From Amycolatopsis rubida (GTDB taxonomy: Bacteria > Actinomycetota > Actinomycetes > Mycobacteriales > Pseudonocardiaceae), in the NCBI RefSeq assembly GCF_900115345.1, contig NZ_FOWC01000004.1, forward strand, positions 124,001 through 188,000: a DNA stretch of 64,000 bases, read 5' to 3'. The translations under genes and the position numbers were made by a program. Shown here piece after piece: positions 1 to 8,220 of the stretch. Below the pieces are notes generated by a model. It searched no databases and had not been told where the DNA came from. It was given only the letters and a program-made list of their open reading frames with translations. How positions within the stretch are numbered: the stretch's first letter is position 1; each line of letters opens with the position of its first letter.

Positions 1-1
1 T

Positions 2-88
2 GCGGACCACGTCTGCGTTCAGGTTCTCGGCGACGGACCGGAGATTCCGGTGGACGGCTGGCGTCGCCTCGCCGCGCTGGTTCCGTGA
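2..88 (+). CDS. C-terminal end of a gene cut by the window edge
   Basis: An open frame enters from the left edge and stops with TGA at 86-88. The 28 visible residues end in GWRRLAALVP. Third codon positions are mostly G or C, as in real genes of this genome, and a strong terminator hairpin follows 7 bases later, which supports a genuine gene end. Too little is present to name the product. Confidence 0.5.
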   Translation, partial: ADHVCVQVLGDGPEIPVDGWRRLAALVP

Positions 89-95
89 TTCCGCG

Positions 96-129
96 GTGGG
101 GCTTTCGGAGCTTCCCGCGAAAGCCCCAC
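96..129 (+). terminator. Intrinsic-type terminator hairpin
   Basis: A perfect 12-bp stem, GTGGGGCTTTCG at 96-107 pairing with CGAAAGCCCCAC at 118-129, has a 10-base loop. It lies just after the TGA at 88, so it most likely ends the transcript of the truncated left-edge gene. There is no T-run, which is common in actinomycete terminators. Confidence 0.7.
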
Positions 130-234
130 CCCCTTACGGCTTGCCCACGAGGTCTCCGCAGAATCGGGGCAACCGGGCCGCCCCGCACTCGCCGAAGCCT
201 TCCCCGGACGCCGGAATCCCCACCTCACCACGGA

Positions 235-253
235 TTCGCCACTCAACGGCGAA
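235..253. repeat. Dispersed palindrome, single copy (89-414 is otherwise non-coding)
   Basis: TTCGCCACTCAACGGCGAA is a clean member of the window-wide palindrome family. A weaker relative lies at 373-391. Between the terminator and the decayed gene starting near 415 I see no convincing gene; the short open frames lack codon bias and recognisable motifs. Confidence 0.8.
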
Positions 254-414
254 ACCGTTCATCCCCTGCATACCGGCACTTTCCCGCTCTTCACAGACAT
301 TCCCACGCTCCCGTGTCCGCCGCAGCGCTCCCACCGAACACTTCCCCTGAACGGGCGGTCCCGGCGGGACAGTTTCGCCGTCCAGCGGCCACCACCCGCT
401 GTTATCTTCGCGAG

Positions 415-991
415 GTGTCTCGCCCGCGTTCGCCCCGGGAGCCGCCGGCGTTCACGAACCCCGCCATCACCGCGTCCCGGACGTCGAGCTGGTCCTGCTG
501 GCGCTGGGGGATCGCCACCTTCGTCCGGGACGACAATGTTCTGGCCCTTCTCTTCTGGGATCTGCTCACACTGATCCACCTCGGCATCCGGATCGCGCGT
601 ATCCCGTAGCCGAAAAATCGACCACACCGACGCCCGGTGGCTGAAAGGCGTTCTAGGCCGTCGGCTGGGACTGCTGTTCACCCTGTTGACCAGCCTGGTC
701 GGTGTCCCCGCTGTCCTGTTGGCCTGAGCGATCCTGCACTTCGGTCACGTGGAACGCCGTACTACTACAGCATCCCGACACAGCACTTCCGCTTCCCCGA
801 AACTGAACGTCCCACGCTGGCCGATTTCACCTATTTCGCGTTCACCATCGGGACGAGCTTCGCCGTCCCGGACGTCGAAACGCGGACGACGTCGGTCCGT
901 TCCCTCGTGCTTCGCACGCAGCGTCCTGTCGTTCATGTACAACACGGCCACGCTCGGCATCGCAGTCAGCTTCGTCACCGGCGGACGTTGA
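415..991 (+). pseudogene. Decayed DUF1345-type integral membrane protein
   Basis: The protein can only be read by switching frames. Frame 1 gives a hydrophobic stretch (LALLFWDLLTLIHLG) that stops at 609. Frame 2 gives LGLLFTLLTSLVGVPAVLLA and stops at 725-727. Frame 1 resumes with the diagnostic DFTYFAFTIGTSFAVPDVE around 820-880, and frame 2 ends with SVLSFMYNTATLGIAVSF. The order and spacing match the C-terminal half of DUF1345 proteins, which are small multi-pass membrane proteins of unknown function. At least two stops and several frame changes make a functional product unlikely. The start (GTG 415 after GAGG) is a guess, and the N-terminal third is poorly recognisable. Confidence 0.65.
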
Positions 992-1146
992 CCCTTCTGA
1001 GTTAGAGTTTCCTCGCGCGGCAGGGGCCGCGTCCTGTCCGCGGAAAGGGCCGAGCCCACCCCCGTACCACGAGTCGCCGAGCTTCTCCTTCTTCCCTGCC
1101 CGGTGCCGGCGGACCACGGGCGCGCAAGGGAAGGAAGGACTCCCTG

Positions 1147-2492
1147 ATGACGGCCTTACCCGCCAACCCCGACCTCGGCCAGCTCCGTAAACAGGCCAAG
1201 GAACGCGCCCGCGCCGACTCCATCGCACTGTCGGAAGCGCAGTTCCGGCTCGCTCGCCGCTACTGACTCCCCAGCTGGCCACAGCTTCAGGCCTATGTCC
1301 GCCGAATCTCCGAGCACGGACCGGACGTCCAGCACGCCTACCACCAGGACGTCAAGTACTACCGCGGCCGCGACGTCGGCCTCCTCGCCTCAGCCGAAGA
1401 CGGCACTCCCGACGCCCGCGCCGCCTTCGACCGGCACGAACAACCGCTGACCCGCACCGGCGCGCTAACCGTCATCGCCCGGGAGCACGGCTTCCCGACG
1501 TGGCGGACGCTGAAGGCCCACGTCGAGGATTTGCCGAAAAACGGCGAACCGTTCGCCCGGGCTTATCAGCTGGTAGAAGCCCGAGACTTGGAGGGCCTGA
1601 CAGCACTGCTCACCGAGGCCCCGCACCTTGCCCACGCCCGAGGCACCAACGGGAACGATCTTTTCGGCATGGCCTCAGCGACCCATGACGAACGTCTCGT
1701 CCGCATCCTGCTCGCCCACGGTGCCGATCCCGCACGAGCCAATGCACACGGTTGGGCTGCCCTGCATCAAGCGGCCTACGTCAATTTACCACTGATCGCC
1801 GACCTCTTGATCAACGCTGGCGCACCCTTGGCCGTCTCAGGCCGCGGCGACGGCGGAACCCCGCTGATTGTGGCCCTATTTTGGGGAAATCGCGCTGTTG
1901 CCGAAAAACTGGCAACGCACGAACGGTCCCCTCACAACCTGCGCGTCGCAGCCGGTCTCGGCGACGACGCACTACTGGATGAACTCGTCAGTCCAAAGGG
2001 GACTCTTTCTCCAGCAGCCGGGGCACACCGTGAGTTCTACCGTCCGCACAGCGGTTTCCCTTCTGGAAGCCGACGAAGGACCCCACGGAAATCCTCGACG
2101 AATCCTTAGCCTGGGCCGCCCGCAACAACCAAACAGCCACACTCCGCACCCTGGCCTCACGCCGCGCGAACCTGAACGCCGACGTCTACCGCGGCACCGC
2201 CCTCACCTGGGCAGCCGCGTGTGGCCGCTCAGCGGCAACAGAGACTCTGCTGTCGCTAGGCGCGAACGTCAACCACGTCGGCACGTTCGGCGGCCCACGC
2301 CACGGCGTCGGCGTCACGGCGCTGCACCTGGCCGCCCAGAGCAACCGGCTGGACGTCATCGAACTCCTCGCAAACGCTGGCGCCGACCTCACCGCCCGCG
2401 ATGCCCTCTGGGACAGCACCCCCGAAGGCTGGGCGGAAGCCTGCGACAGCCCAGCCGCTCAAGAACTGCCGCACCGCCTTAGTCGCCACTAA
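1147..2492 (+). pseudogene. Broken ankyrin-repeat protein
   Basis: The start is ATG 1147 after a strong GGAAGGA site. The N-terminus (LPANPDLGQLRKQAKERARA) and the ARRY...PSWPQLQAYV segment are typical of actinobacterial ankyrin proteins that begin with a short helical region. The frame is interrupted by an in-frame TGA at 1264-1266. It then stays open through ankyrin repeats (GADPARANAHGWAALHQAAY) to about 2060, where a one-base slip moves the true reading to frame 3 (PFWKPTKDPTEILDESLAWA). Further ankyrin repeats (TALTWAAACG, GVTALHLAAQ) follow to TAA 2490-2492. Both lesions lie in conserved segments, so this looks like a recent pseudogene. The last codons and the stop fall inside a dispersed palindrome. 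Confidence 0.75.
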
Positions 2493-2500
2493 TCGGCAAC
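2483..2500. repeat. Dispersed palindrome overlapping a stop codon
   Basis: TCGCCACTAATCGGCAAC belongs to the window-wide family. The TAA stop of the ankyrin pseudogene is the centre of the palindrome, so the repeat supplies the end of the reading frame. Confidence 0.7.
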
Positions 2501-2518
2501 TCCCGGCCGGTAGACACC

Positions 2519-2558
2519 CGGAGTCTGTAGTCCGTATCGTAACGGACTACAGACTCCG
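2519..2558. promoter_or_regulatory. Long perfect inverted repeat, probable operator
   Basis: CGGAGTCTGTAGTCCGT (2519-2535) is the exact reverse complement of 2542-2558, giving a 17-bp stem around a 6-base centre. It ends 25 bases before the ATG of the SnoaL-like gene and is unrelated to the dispersed palindromes. Long dyads of this type upstream of a single gene usually bind a TetR-like dimer, but no regulator gene adjoins it. A transcript hairpin in the 5' leader is the alternative. Confidence 0.55.
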
Positions 2559-2583
2559 GTTAGCCGACCCTGCGGAGACCCTC

Positions 2584-3480
2584 ATGCCCACCGCACACGA
2601 CCTGTTCGACCAGCTCTCCACCGGAATCACCGACGGCCGCTTCGCCGACCTCGCACACCTCTACTCCGAAGACACTGTCGTCGAACACCCCACCTCAATC
2701 CCCAGGCCGAGCCGGATGGAAGGCCGCGCCGCAGTGCACGACCGTTTCGTCAGCGGCCTGGGTCAAACGCTTCGCCTCAAACGCCACGACGTGACCATCC
2801 ACGAAACCGCCCGCCCCGAGGTCATCGTCGCCGAGTACCAGTACACCGCCGAGTCGCGGAAAACCGGCCGGACAACCGAGACGGCCAACATCCAAGTCCT
2901 TCGCGCCCGCGACGGACTCCTCACCCACACCCGCGACTATCACGACTACCTGCGCCTGGCCGCGATTCAAAACGCAACCGCCGGCCTCGGCGAGGCATAC
3001 GCCCAAGCGCCCGCTTACAAACTTCGCTCCATCGCTCCGCGCCCGGCTGAACTCTTCTCCCCGAACAGCCGTGAGGGCGTATTCCAACGAGTCGTCTTCG
3101 GCGTCGCCGACGGACGCTGGTCCGAACTTCCCGACCTCTATGCGGCAAAGACCGATGTCCGACACCCGTTCCTGCCCGGGTCCCCCGTCCTCCGCACCCG
3201 AGACGACCTGCGGGCTCACTTCGACGCCGGTGCCGCAGCGGCCTTCCGCATCGAGGTGACCGACCTAGTACTCCACCTGAGCACCGACCCAGAAGTCATC
3301 ATCGGCGAATCAACCTACGTAGGCGAAACCAGCTCCGGAACCCCGTTCCAGGTGAACAACATCTTCGTAATGCGCATCCGAGACGGAGAGATCGTCGAGT
3401 CCCGCGACTACGGTGACCACCTCGCCCTGGCCGCGGCCACCGGCCGCCTAGCGGAGCTCATCACCCGCGTCTCCGAATAA
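2584..3480 (+). CDS. Tandem SnoaL-like (NTF2 fold) two-domain protein
   Basis: The 298-residue product starts at ATG 2584 after GGAGA. It holds two related alpha+beta domains, about residues 1-125 and 155-290. Each opens with a helix (ARP..LFDQL.TGITDGRFADL and EGVFQRVVFGVADGRWSEL), then an H-P pair (VEHPTS and VRHPFL), then a strand ending in a phrase like RDYHDYLRLA or RDYGDHLALA. This duplication is typical of paired SnoaL-like folds, used as small-molecule isomerases, cyclases or binding proteins. The substrate cannot be told from sequence. The large inverted repeat just upstream suggests repressor control. A broken ankyrin gene lies upstream and a repeat cluster downstream, so it appears to be monocistronic. 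Confidence 0.8.
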   Translation: MPTAHDLFDQLSTGITDGRFADLAHLYSEDTVVEHPTSIPRPSRMEGRAAVHDRFVSGLGQTLRLKRHDVTIHETARPEVIVAEYQYTAESRKTGRTTETANIQVLRARDGLLTHTRDYHDYLRLAAIQNATAGLGEAYAQAPAYKLRSIAPRPAELFSPNSREGVFQRVVFGVADGRWSELPDLYAAKTDVRHPFLPGSPVLRTRDDLRAHFDAGAAAAFRIEVTDLVLHLSTDPEVIIGESTYVGETSSGTPFQVNNIFVMRIRDGEIVESRDYGDHLALAAATGRLAELITRVSE

Positions 3481-3498
3481 CGGCAACTCCTCCACGCC

Positions 3499-3928
3499 TT
3501 CGCCACTGAACGGCAACGCGCACATCGCGCTGAGCACCGTCACCACGACGGCTCGCCACAAGATTCGCCGCTCAACGGCGAATCAGCATCACGCAACCCG
3601 ACACGGCCACTCAACCGTCGAACCATCGTTGCCATCCAGCGGCGAACGCCCACCGCCTCTTACCTCGCCACGCGGTGGCAGCAACTGCCACTGTTCGCCA
3701 TTCGGCGACAACGTCCGCCGAGGCAGCCCTCGCCGCTCATCGGCAACGACCGCCGCCGCAACCCCCACCGTTGAGCGACGAACACCCCACCTGACGCCTG
3801 ACCGCGACCATCCCTGCGGCTTCCGCCAGCCAACGGCAATTCACCCCAGACCGCCGCCCAACCGGCCACGCTGATCACCGCTGAAGGGCCACTCACCCCA
3901 GGCCAAGTTTCGCCATTAAATGGCAAAC
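3499..3928. repeat. Cluster of dispersed palindromes between convergent genes
   Basis: The 482-base gap between the SnoaL-like gene and the MerR gene has no credible coding sequence and is filled with palindrome copies. The clearest are at 3499-3517, 3563-3583 (ATTCGCCG...CGGCGAAT), 3629-3646, 3730-3747 and 3907-3928. The last, GTTTCGCCATTAAATGGCAAAC, keeps pairing with A-T bases where other copies have G-C, that is, with compensatory change. A shortened half-like copy lies near 3695-3708. Confidence 0.8.
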
Positions 3929-3962
3929 ACCCTCTGACCAGCACCGATCCCCCGAATCTCGG

Positions 3963-5012
3963 TCAGCTACCCGCACCCGGATGGGTTCCTCCAGAGCCCT
4001 CATCACCAACACCCTCACGCTCTTCAACAACCTTCACCAGAGCCGAAGCCACCAGCGCCACGGCCCGATCCCCGTCCCCCGCCAGCTGCTGCAGCGCCCC
4101 GTGCGCAAGCGTCCCCGGCATCTCCGCGAGCGCCTGCGTCAACCGGATTCGCACCGCGGAATCCGCAGGATGCGCGGCCGACGCGTCGACCAACGCTCCG
4201 GCAATTCCGTCCGCGCCCCCATCCGCCAACGCGCCCAAAACCTCAGCCGCCTCGACGTCGTTTCGCCCCTCGACGACCATTTCGACAAGCGTCGGCACCG
4301 CCTCCTCCGCACCGCGCGCACCCAGAGCGAGCGCCGCATGCCGACGGACCACAGGGTCGGAACCGGCGAGCGCTTCCATCAACACCGCGGCCACCTCGTC
4401 GCCGGGCAACTCGATGAGTGCCAGGATCGCGCGTCGGCGGATGTCGGCGTCCTCCGAACGGAGACCACACGCCACATTCGCCACCCCGCCGCCATCGGTC
4501 CGGGCGAGGGCCCACCGGAGCGCGCCGGCGACGTTCGGGTCGGATTCGGCGAGAATCGCTCTGGCCAGCGCCTCAGCAGGAACCGGTACATCGTCGGCAG
4601 GAGCCAGAACGGTCTGCTGCCGACGCGCCGCACCCGGTGAACTGAGCCCGCGCAGCAGCTCGACGATGCGCAAGGCACCCTCCCATCCGGAGGGTGCCGA
4701 GGCATCGACCGCGCGGAGCCGGTCGAGCAGCTCCTGTTCCCGTTTCAGCCGGTCTTCGGTCCGCCGGATGAGGTCGCCGACCAGCTCCGACGGCACGAAA
4801 GCGGGATCTTCCAGCGCCCGGCCGATCTGCCGCAGCGACATCCCGAGCGACCGGAGGCTCTCCACGTGGAAGATCCGGCGGATGTCGTCGGCGGAGTACT
4901 CGCGATAGCCGCCCACGGTGCGACCGGTCGGCCGCACCAGCCCGAGGGTGTCGTAGTGCCGGAGCATCCGGGTGCTCACCCCCGAGCGGCGGGCGACCTC
5001 GCCGATCAGCAC
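3963..5012 (-). CDS. MerR-family regulator with C-terminal HEAT repeats
   Basis: The 349-residue protein opens with a MerR winged helix: residues 1-70 include IGEVARRSGVSTRMLRHYD and YREYSADDIRRI. A linker helix follows (EDRLKREQELLDRLRA, about 88-105). Residues from about 145 to 335 are alanine- and leucine-rich helical pairs of HEAT/Armadillo type (DADIRRRAILALIELPGDEVA, DPVVRRHAALALGARGAEEA). Most MerR proteins carry a small-ligand domain, so the HEAT scaffold suggests a protein partner or bulky ligand. Its start overlaps the end of the upstream HEAT-only gene by 7 bases, so the two are co-transcribed and presumably co-operate. GC and codon use match the genome. Confidence 0.85.
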   Translation of the reverse strand: MLIGEVARRSGVSTRMLRHYDTLGLVRPTGRTVGGYREYSADDIRRIFHVESLRSLGMSLRQIGRALEDPAFVPSELVGDLIRRTEDRLKREQELLDRLRAVDASAPSGWEGALRIVELLRGLSSPGAARRQQTVLAPADDVPVPAEALARAILAESDPNVAGALRWALARTDGGGVANVACGLRSEDADIRRRAILALIELPGDEVAAVLMEALAGSDPVVRRHAALALGARGAEEAVPTLVEMVVEGRNDVEAAEVLGALADGGADGIAGALVDASAAHPADSAVRIRLTQALAEMPGTLAHGALQQLAGDGDRAVALVASALVKVVEEREGVGDEGSGGTHPGAGS

Positions 5013-5686
5013 GCGGTTTCCTGAGCCCGCTCCGGACCGAGCGCGACGATCCGTTTCGCCTCGTCCACGGCCTGGTCGAAACCGGTGTCCGGGTCGCGGA
5101 GCAGCCGCTCGGTGGCGACAGCGTGCGCCCGAACGGCCGGGTCGGTGCTCGGCACCGCGGCCTCCAATACCGGCTCGATCACAGGTCCGAGCGCGACCAG
5201 CGCCCGGCTGAGGCTGAGCTGCAGGGTCCGGTCACCGCGACCGAGCTGTGTCGCCAGTTCAGCCGCCAGCCCGGTCTTGTCCCCGTCCGGCACGAGAACG
5301 ACAGCCGCCCGCCATGCGCTTCTCGCGACCTCGTCGTCGGCGTCGCGCAGCAACGATCGGGTGATCGCTGGCCACACGTTCCGGTCGCCGATTTTGGACA
5401 ACGTGTGCAGCGACTGGCTCCTGGCCTGCGCCACCGGCGACCGCAGCTCCGTGAGGAGCCGCGGCACTGTGTCCCCTGCCGGGAACCGGGTCAACGCCCA
5501 GGTGAGCATGTCGCGTACGTAAAAGTCCGGCTCGATCGCGCAACGTGCGACGAGCGCCTCGACGAGACCAGAGCCGTCCGGGTGCGTTCCGATCGTCAGG
5601 GCAGCCTTCAGCCGCGTCGACGAGTCCCCGGAGCCCAACGCCTCGATCAGCCGCAGGAGCTGGGAATTCATCTGTGTCGAGTTCAT
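5006..5686 (-). CDS. HEAT-repeat protein, partner of the MerR-HEAT regulator
   Basis: This 226-residue protein is made almost entirely of HEAT-like helical pairs, for example DSSTRLKAALTIGTHPDGSGLVEAL, SPVAQARSQSLHTLSKIGD and DPAVRAHAVATERLL, with no signal peptide or membrane segment. I chose ATG 5686 because GGAGG lies 8 bases before it; an upstream GTG at 5695 would leave almost no space after the ribosome site. It is the first gene of a two-gene operon with the MerR-HEAT gene. The shared repeat architecture implies the two products interact or arose by duplication of the HEAT part. Its biochemical role is unknown. Confidence 0.8.
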   Translation of the reverse strand: MNSTQMNSQLLRLIEALGSGDSSTRLKAALTIGTHPDGSGLVEALVARCAIEPDFYVRDMLTWALTRFPAGDTVPRLLTELRSPVAQARSQSLHTLSKIGDRNVWPAITRSLLRDADDEVARSAWRAAVVLVPDGDKTGLAAELATQLGRGDRTLQLSLSRALVALGPVIEPVLEAAVPSTDPAVRAHAVATERLLRDPDTGFDQAVDEAKRIVALGPERAQETAC

Positions 5687-5706
5687 CGGGATCACCTCCG
5701 CCGACC

Positions 5707-5737
5707 AGTGAAGACCTTGTCACGATGTCAATGTCAA
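5707..5737 (-). promoter_or_regulatory. MerR-type promoter with 19-bp spacer and internal dyad
   Basis: On the minus strand, TTGACA (5732-5737) and a weak TTCACT (5707-5712) are separated by exactly 19 bases. The over-long spacer holds the dyad TTGACATCGTGACAA (5717-5731). A 19-bp spacer centred on a dyad is the hallmark of promoters activated by MerR proteins through DNA untwisting. It precedes the HEAT-MerR operon by about 20 bases, so auto-activation by the encoded regulator is the natural reading. Confidence 0.55.
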
Positions 5738-5759
5738 ACCCGGCGGGCAAAAGAAACTG

Positions 5760-5777
5760 TCGCCGCTCAGTGGCGAA
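5760..5777. repeat. Dispersed palindrome, single copy
   Basis: TCGCCGCTCAGTGGCGAA lies 6 bases beyond the stop of the cupin gene and upstream of the HEAT operon promoter. It is one of many copies placed right at a gene 3' end. Confidence 0.8.
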
Positions 5778-5783
5778 TCCGGC

Positions 5784-6323
5784 CTATGCCCGGTCCGCAC
5801 CGACAGCGACGCCGACGATCGTGCAGGGTTCGACACCGTGGTTGCGCCAGGCGTGCCGCGTGCCGTTCTGGACGACGACATCGCCTGCTCGCAAGACCGT
5901 CTGATCCCCGTCGTCCAGCTCCAACGTGACCTCGCCCGAGACGACCAGGACGTAATCGAGGGTGTCGGTGGTGTGCATGCCCGGTGCGTCGGGCTCCATC
6001 GCGCCGGCCGCGCCCGGTGCCTGTCGCTCCAGTTCTTCCCAGGCCGCCGCCACGTCGAGATCCGGCAGCGGGGTCATTTCGCCGGGCGCGATCGTGTTGA
6101 TCATGAACCGTGAACCGTCCCGCGGCGGGTAATACGCCTCGGCCCGGCGCGGCGAGCCGTTGTCGGGAAATACCGGTCGTTCGTCCCGGCCCCACAGGCG
6201 GTAGATCGCGCAGCCCGGCATCAAGCCGGACGTGATCGGCTCGACGGGACCGTCGGCGACCACGCGGGCCTTGCCGCCGGAGTCGTGCCCGGTGACTACT
6301 CGGCGAACCTTCGCGTGTGCCAT
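5784..6323 (-). CDS. Cupin-domain protein
   Basis: The 179-residue protein has a C-terminal double-stranded beta-helix: residues about 110-175 read HTTDTLDYVLVVSGEVTLEL, then GDVVVQNGTRHAWRN. This is the usual pair of cupin motifs with a possible metal site formed by H and Y/E in the first motif and H in the second. The N-terminal half (GYRLWGRDERP..., MINTIAPGEMTPLP) is the extended strand region seen in small cupin dioxygenase or isomerase relatives. The enzymatic role is not evident. It is transcribed away from a TetR gene across a 104-base region with four matching operators, so it is probably the repressed target and may modify or sense the same ligand. Confidence 0.8.
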   Translation of the reverse strand: MAHAKVRRVVTGHDSGGKARVVADGPVEPITSGLMPGCAIYRLWGRDERPVFPDNGSPRRAEAYYPPRDGSRFMINTIAPGEMTPLPDLDVAAAWEELERQAPGAAGAMEPDAPGMHTTDTLDYVLVVSGEVTLELDDGDQTVLRAGDVVVQNGTRHAWRNHGVEPCTIVGVAVGADRA

Positions 6324-6337
6324 TTCATCGCCCCTCA

Positions 6338-6418
6338 GTACGGCAACGTATTAATACGGCTGCGTATGGATACGACACCGTATCCAGCACAGGCAGGACC
6401 GTCAATACGGTGGCGTAT
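6338..6418. promoter_or_regulatory. Four TetR-type operators between cupin and TetR genes
   Basis: The divergent promoter region carries four copies of ATACG-N4-CGTAT: a slightly shortened one at 6339-6350, then exact ones at 6354-6367, 6370-6383 and 6405-6418. The first three centres are 16 bases apart, roughly one and a half helical turns. The fourth adjoins the TetR start codon. Such repeated dyads strongly predict binding of several TetR dimers and control of both genes. Confidence 0.75.
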
Positions 6419-6427
6419 CCTCCGCGC

Positions 6428-6988
6428 ATGGTGAACGATTCGCCCCGGCTGTCCGCCCAGGACTGGACGCGGGCCGCGCTGCAGGCGATCGCGAACGGCG
6501 GGCTGGCCGCGGTCGGAGTCGAACCGCTCGCGCGGACGCTCGGCGTGACCAAGGGCAGTTTCTACGCGCACTTCCGCAACCGGGACGAGCTGATCACCGC
6601 GGCTCTCGCCGATTGGGGGCGAAGCCACGGCGAAGCAGGACTCGCCAAGTACGCCGCAATCGCCGATCCGCGGCAACGGCTGCGCGAACTGCTCACCGCC
6701 GTCGTGCGCGCCGTCCAGCCGTTGGCCCCGTCGGTACACCTCAGCTTGCTCGGCGACCGCAATGACCCGCGGGTCAAGGACGCGGTCAGCCGCGTCAACC
6801 AAGCCCGGCTTAACCTTCTGACCAGTACGTATCTCGAACTCGGCCTCCCGCCGGATCAGGCGGCGCACCGGGCGCGAGTCGCTTACGCGGCCATTCTCGG
6901 GCTGCTGCACCTGGCTCAAACCGAAGCGGATTCGCCGAGCCCAGACGCACTTGCTGACGCCGCAGCCGCGATTTTTCTGCCTTCGTGA
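6428..6988 (+). CDS. TetR-family transcriptional regulator
   Basis: The 186-residue protein has the N-terminal TetR helix-turn-helix at residues about 8-55: WTRAALQAIANGGLAAVGVE, then LARTLGVTKGSFYAHFRNRDEL. An all-helical ligand/dimer domain follows. ATG 6428 is used with GTG 6431 as an alternative; there is no clear ribosome site and the last operator almost touches the start, so the message may be leaderless. Its divergence from the cupin gene and the four dyads point to autoregulation and repression of the cupin gene. The inducer is unknown. Confidence 0.85.
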   Translation: MVNDSPRLSAQDWTRAALQAIANGGLAAVGVEPLARTLGVTKGSFYAHFRNRDELITAALADWGRSHGEAGLAKYAAIADPRQRLRELLTAVVRAVQPLAPSVHLSLLGDRNDPRVKDAVSRVNQARLNLLTSTYLELGLPPDQAAHRARVAYAAILGLLHLAQTEADSPSPDALADAAAAIFLPS

Positions 6989-7073
6989 AAACCAGCCCGC
7001 GCACCGGCCGCAGCATCGTCGGCCTCCTGGAGGCGAATCCGACGGGACACGATCTGGTCCGGCGAAGTCGTAG

Positions 7074-7092
7074 TTGCCGCGAATCGGCGAAA
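7074..7092. repeat. Diverged dispersed palindrome
   Basis: TTGCCGCGAATCGGCGAAA keeps both arms of the family with an altered centre. It lies in the 225-base gap after the TetR gene, where I see nothing else. Confidence 0.5.
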
Positions 7093-7213
7093 CCCGCGAT
7101 CGACCGAGCGTCCACAGACTCGAGAACCCGCAGACACGAGGCGGCCGATCGCCGCCCACACACTGAATCGCTCGATAGGGTGGCATTCCTGGCCATGGGT
7201 CGCTGAGAAGGGC

Positions 7214-8057
7214 GTGATGGAGATGCGGGTGCTCGTCTCGGTCGACATGGAGGGAATCGCCGGAGTGGTCCACGGCGACGAGGTCATTCCCGGCACGGCG
7301 AATACGAGCGCAACCGCAAGTTGCTCACCACGGAGGCCAACGCAGCCGTTCGCGGCGTATTCGCGTATGACGAAGCCGCCGAGATCCAGGTCACCGAAGC
7401 GCACGCGAGCTTCCGGAACCTTCTGCCCGAACTGCTGGACCGACGTGCCGAGTTGCTCCGCGGGACGCCCAAGCCTCGCGGGATGATGGCGGGATTGGCC
7501 GAGAACACGGACGCGGTCCTTTCATCGGCTACCACGGCCAGGGCCGGCACGCCCCGCTCAGTCATGGCGCACACCATCTCCGGCGGGACCGTCGCGGACG
7601 TGCGTTGCAATGGTCGTTCTTTGGGCAACTCGGTCTGAACGCTGCGCTCGCGGCGCACTACGGCATACCGCCGGCGCTGCCAAGCGGCGATGACACCGTG
7701 GCCGCTGAGGCAGCCGAAGTCGCACCGGGCATCCGCTCCGCGGTGGTCAAACGCGCGCTGGGTGCTCGTGCGGCCGCGGCACGCTCCGCGTGCGAGATGC
7801 CCCATCCCGACGAGGCGTGCGACCAAATCGAACGCGCGGTACACGAAGCGCTGGCCAGCCGGGAGGACGTCCGCCCGCTGCGCTTCGACGGTCCGGTCGG
7901 ACTGGAAGTCCAGGTACACCGGCCCCGGATGCCTGAACACGCGCTGCTGGTGCCGGGGATGGAACTCGCCGACGGCTGCACTCTCCGCTACCAGGCACCG
8001 GACTTCCCGACGGCCTACCAGGTCATCGAACTCATCGCGACGCTCCGAGCCATCTGA
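7214..8057 (+). pseudogene. Frameshifted M55 D-aminopeptidase (DppA-like)
   Basis: GTG 7214 or ATG 7217 follows GAGAAGGG. The N-terminus MRVLVSVDMEGIAGVV with the metal-binding D and E is diagnostic of peptidase family M55. The frame then breaks near 7294, where a one-base loss in the expected PGHGEYERNRK segment shifts to LLTTEANAAVRGVFA. It breaks again near 7519-7535, where the IGYHG motif is displaced, and near 7620, where LGLNAALAAHYGIP continues in a third frame to TGA 8055-8057. All segments are collinear with a full-length enzyme of about 275 residues, so this is a recently inactivated gene. M55 enzymes cleave D-amino-acid dipeptides. Confidence 0.8.
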
Positions 8058-8141
8058 TCCGGACAACCGGGCCCAGCCGCGAAGCCCGCACACGAAGACA
8101 CCAGAACCCCTGACCTGCGCAATCGCGCCGCTAAGGCCAGA

Positions 8142-8160
8142 TTCGCCACTAACCGGCAAC
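8142..8160. repeat. Dispersed palindrome, single copy
   Basis: TTCGCCACTAACCGGCAAC is a family member between the M55 pseudogene and the convergent DUF397 gene. Its reverse complement has the GTTGCC...GGCGAAT polarity shared by many copies. Confidence 0.75.
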
Positions 8161-8220
8161 GGCCGTCCACCAGCAGTCAGGCTGATTTACCGGCCAGAAA
8201 CGACCCACGGAAGCGAAGGC

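Noticed and set aside
2519..2558. Assigning the 17-bp dyad to the palindrome family
   Set aside because: Its sequence shares neither arm with TTCGCC/GGCGAA; it is better explained as an operator.
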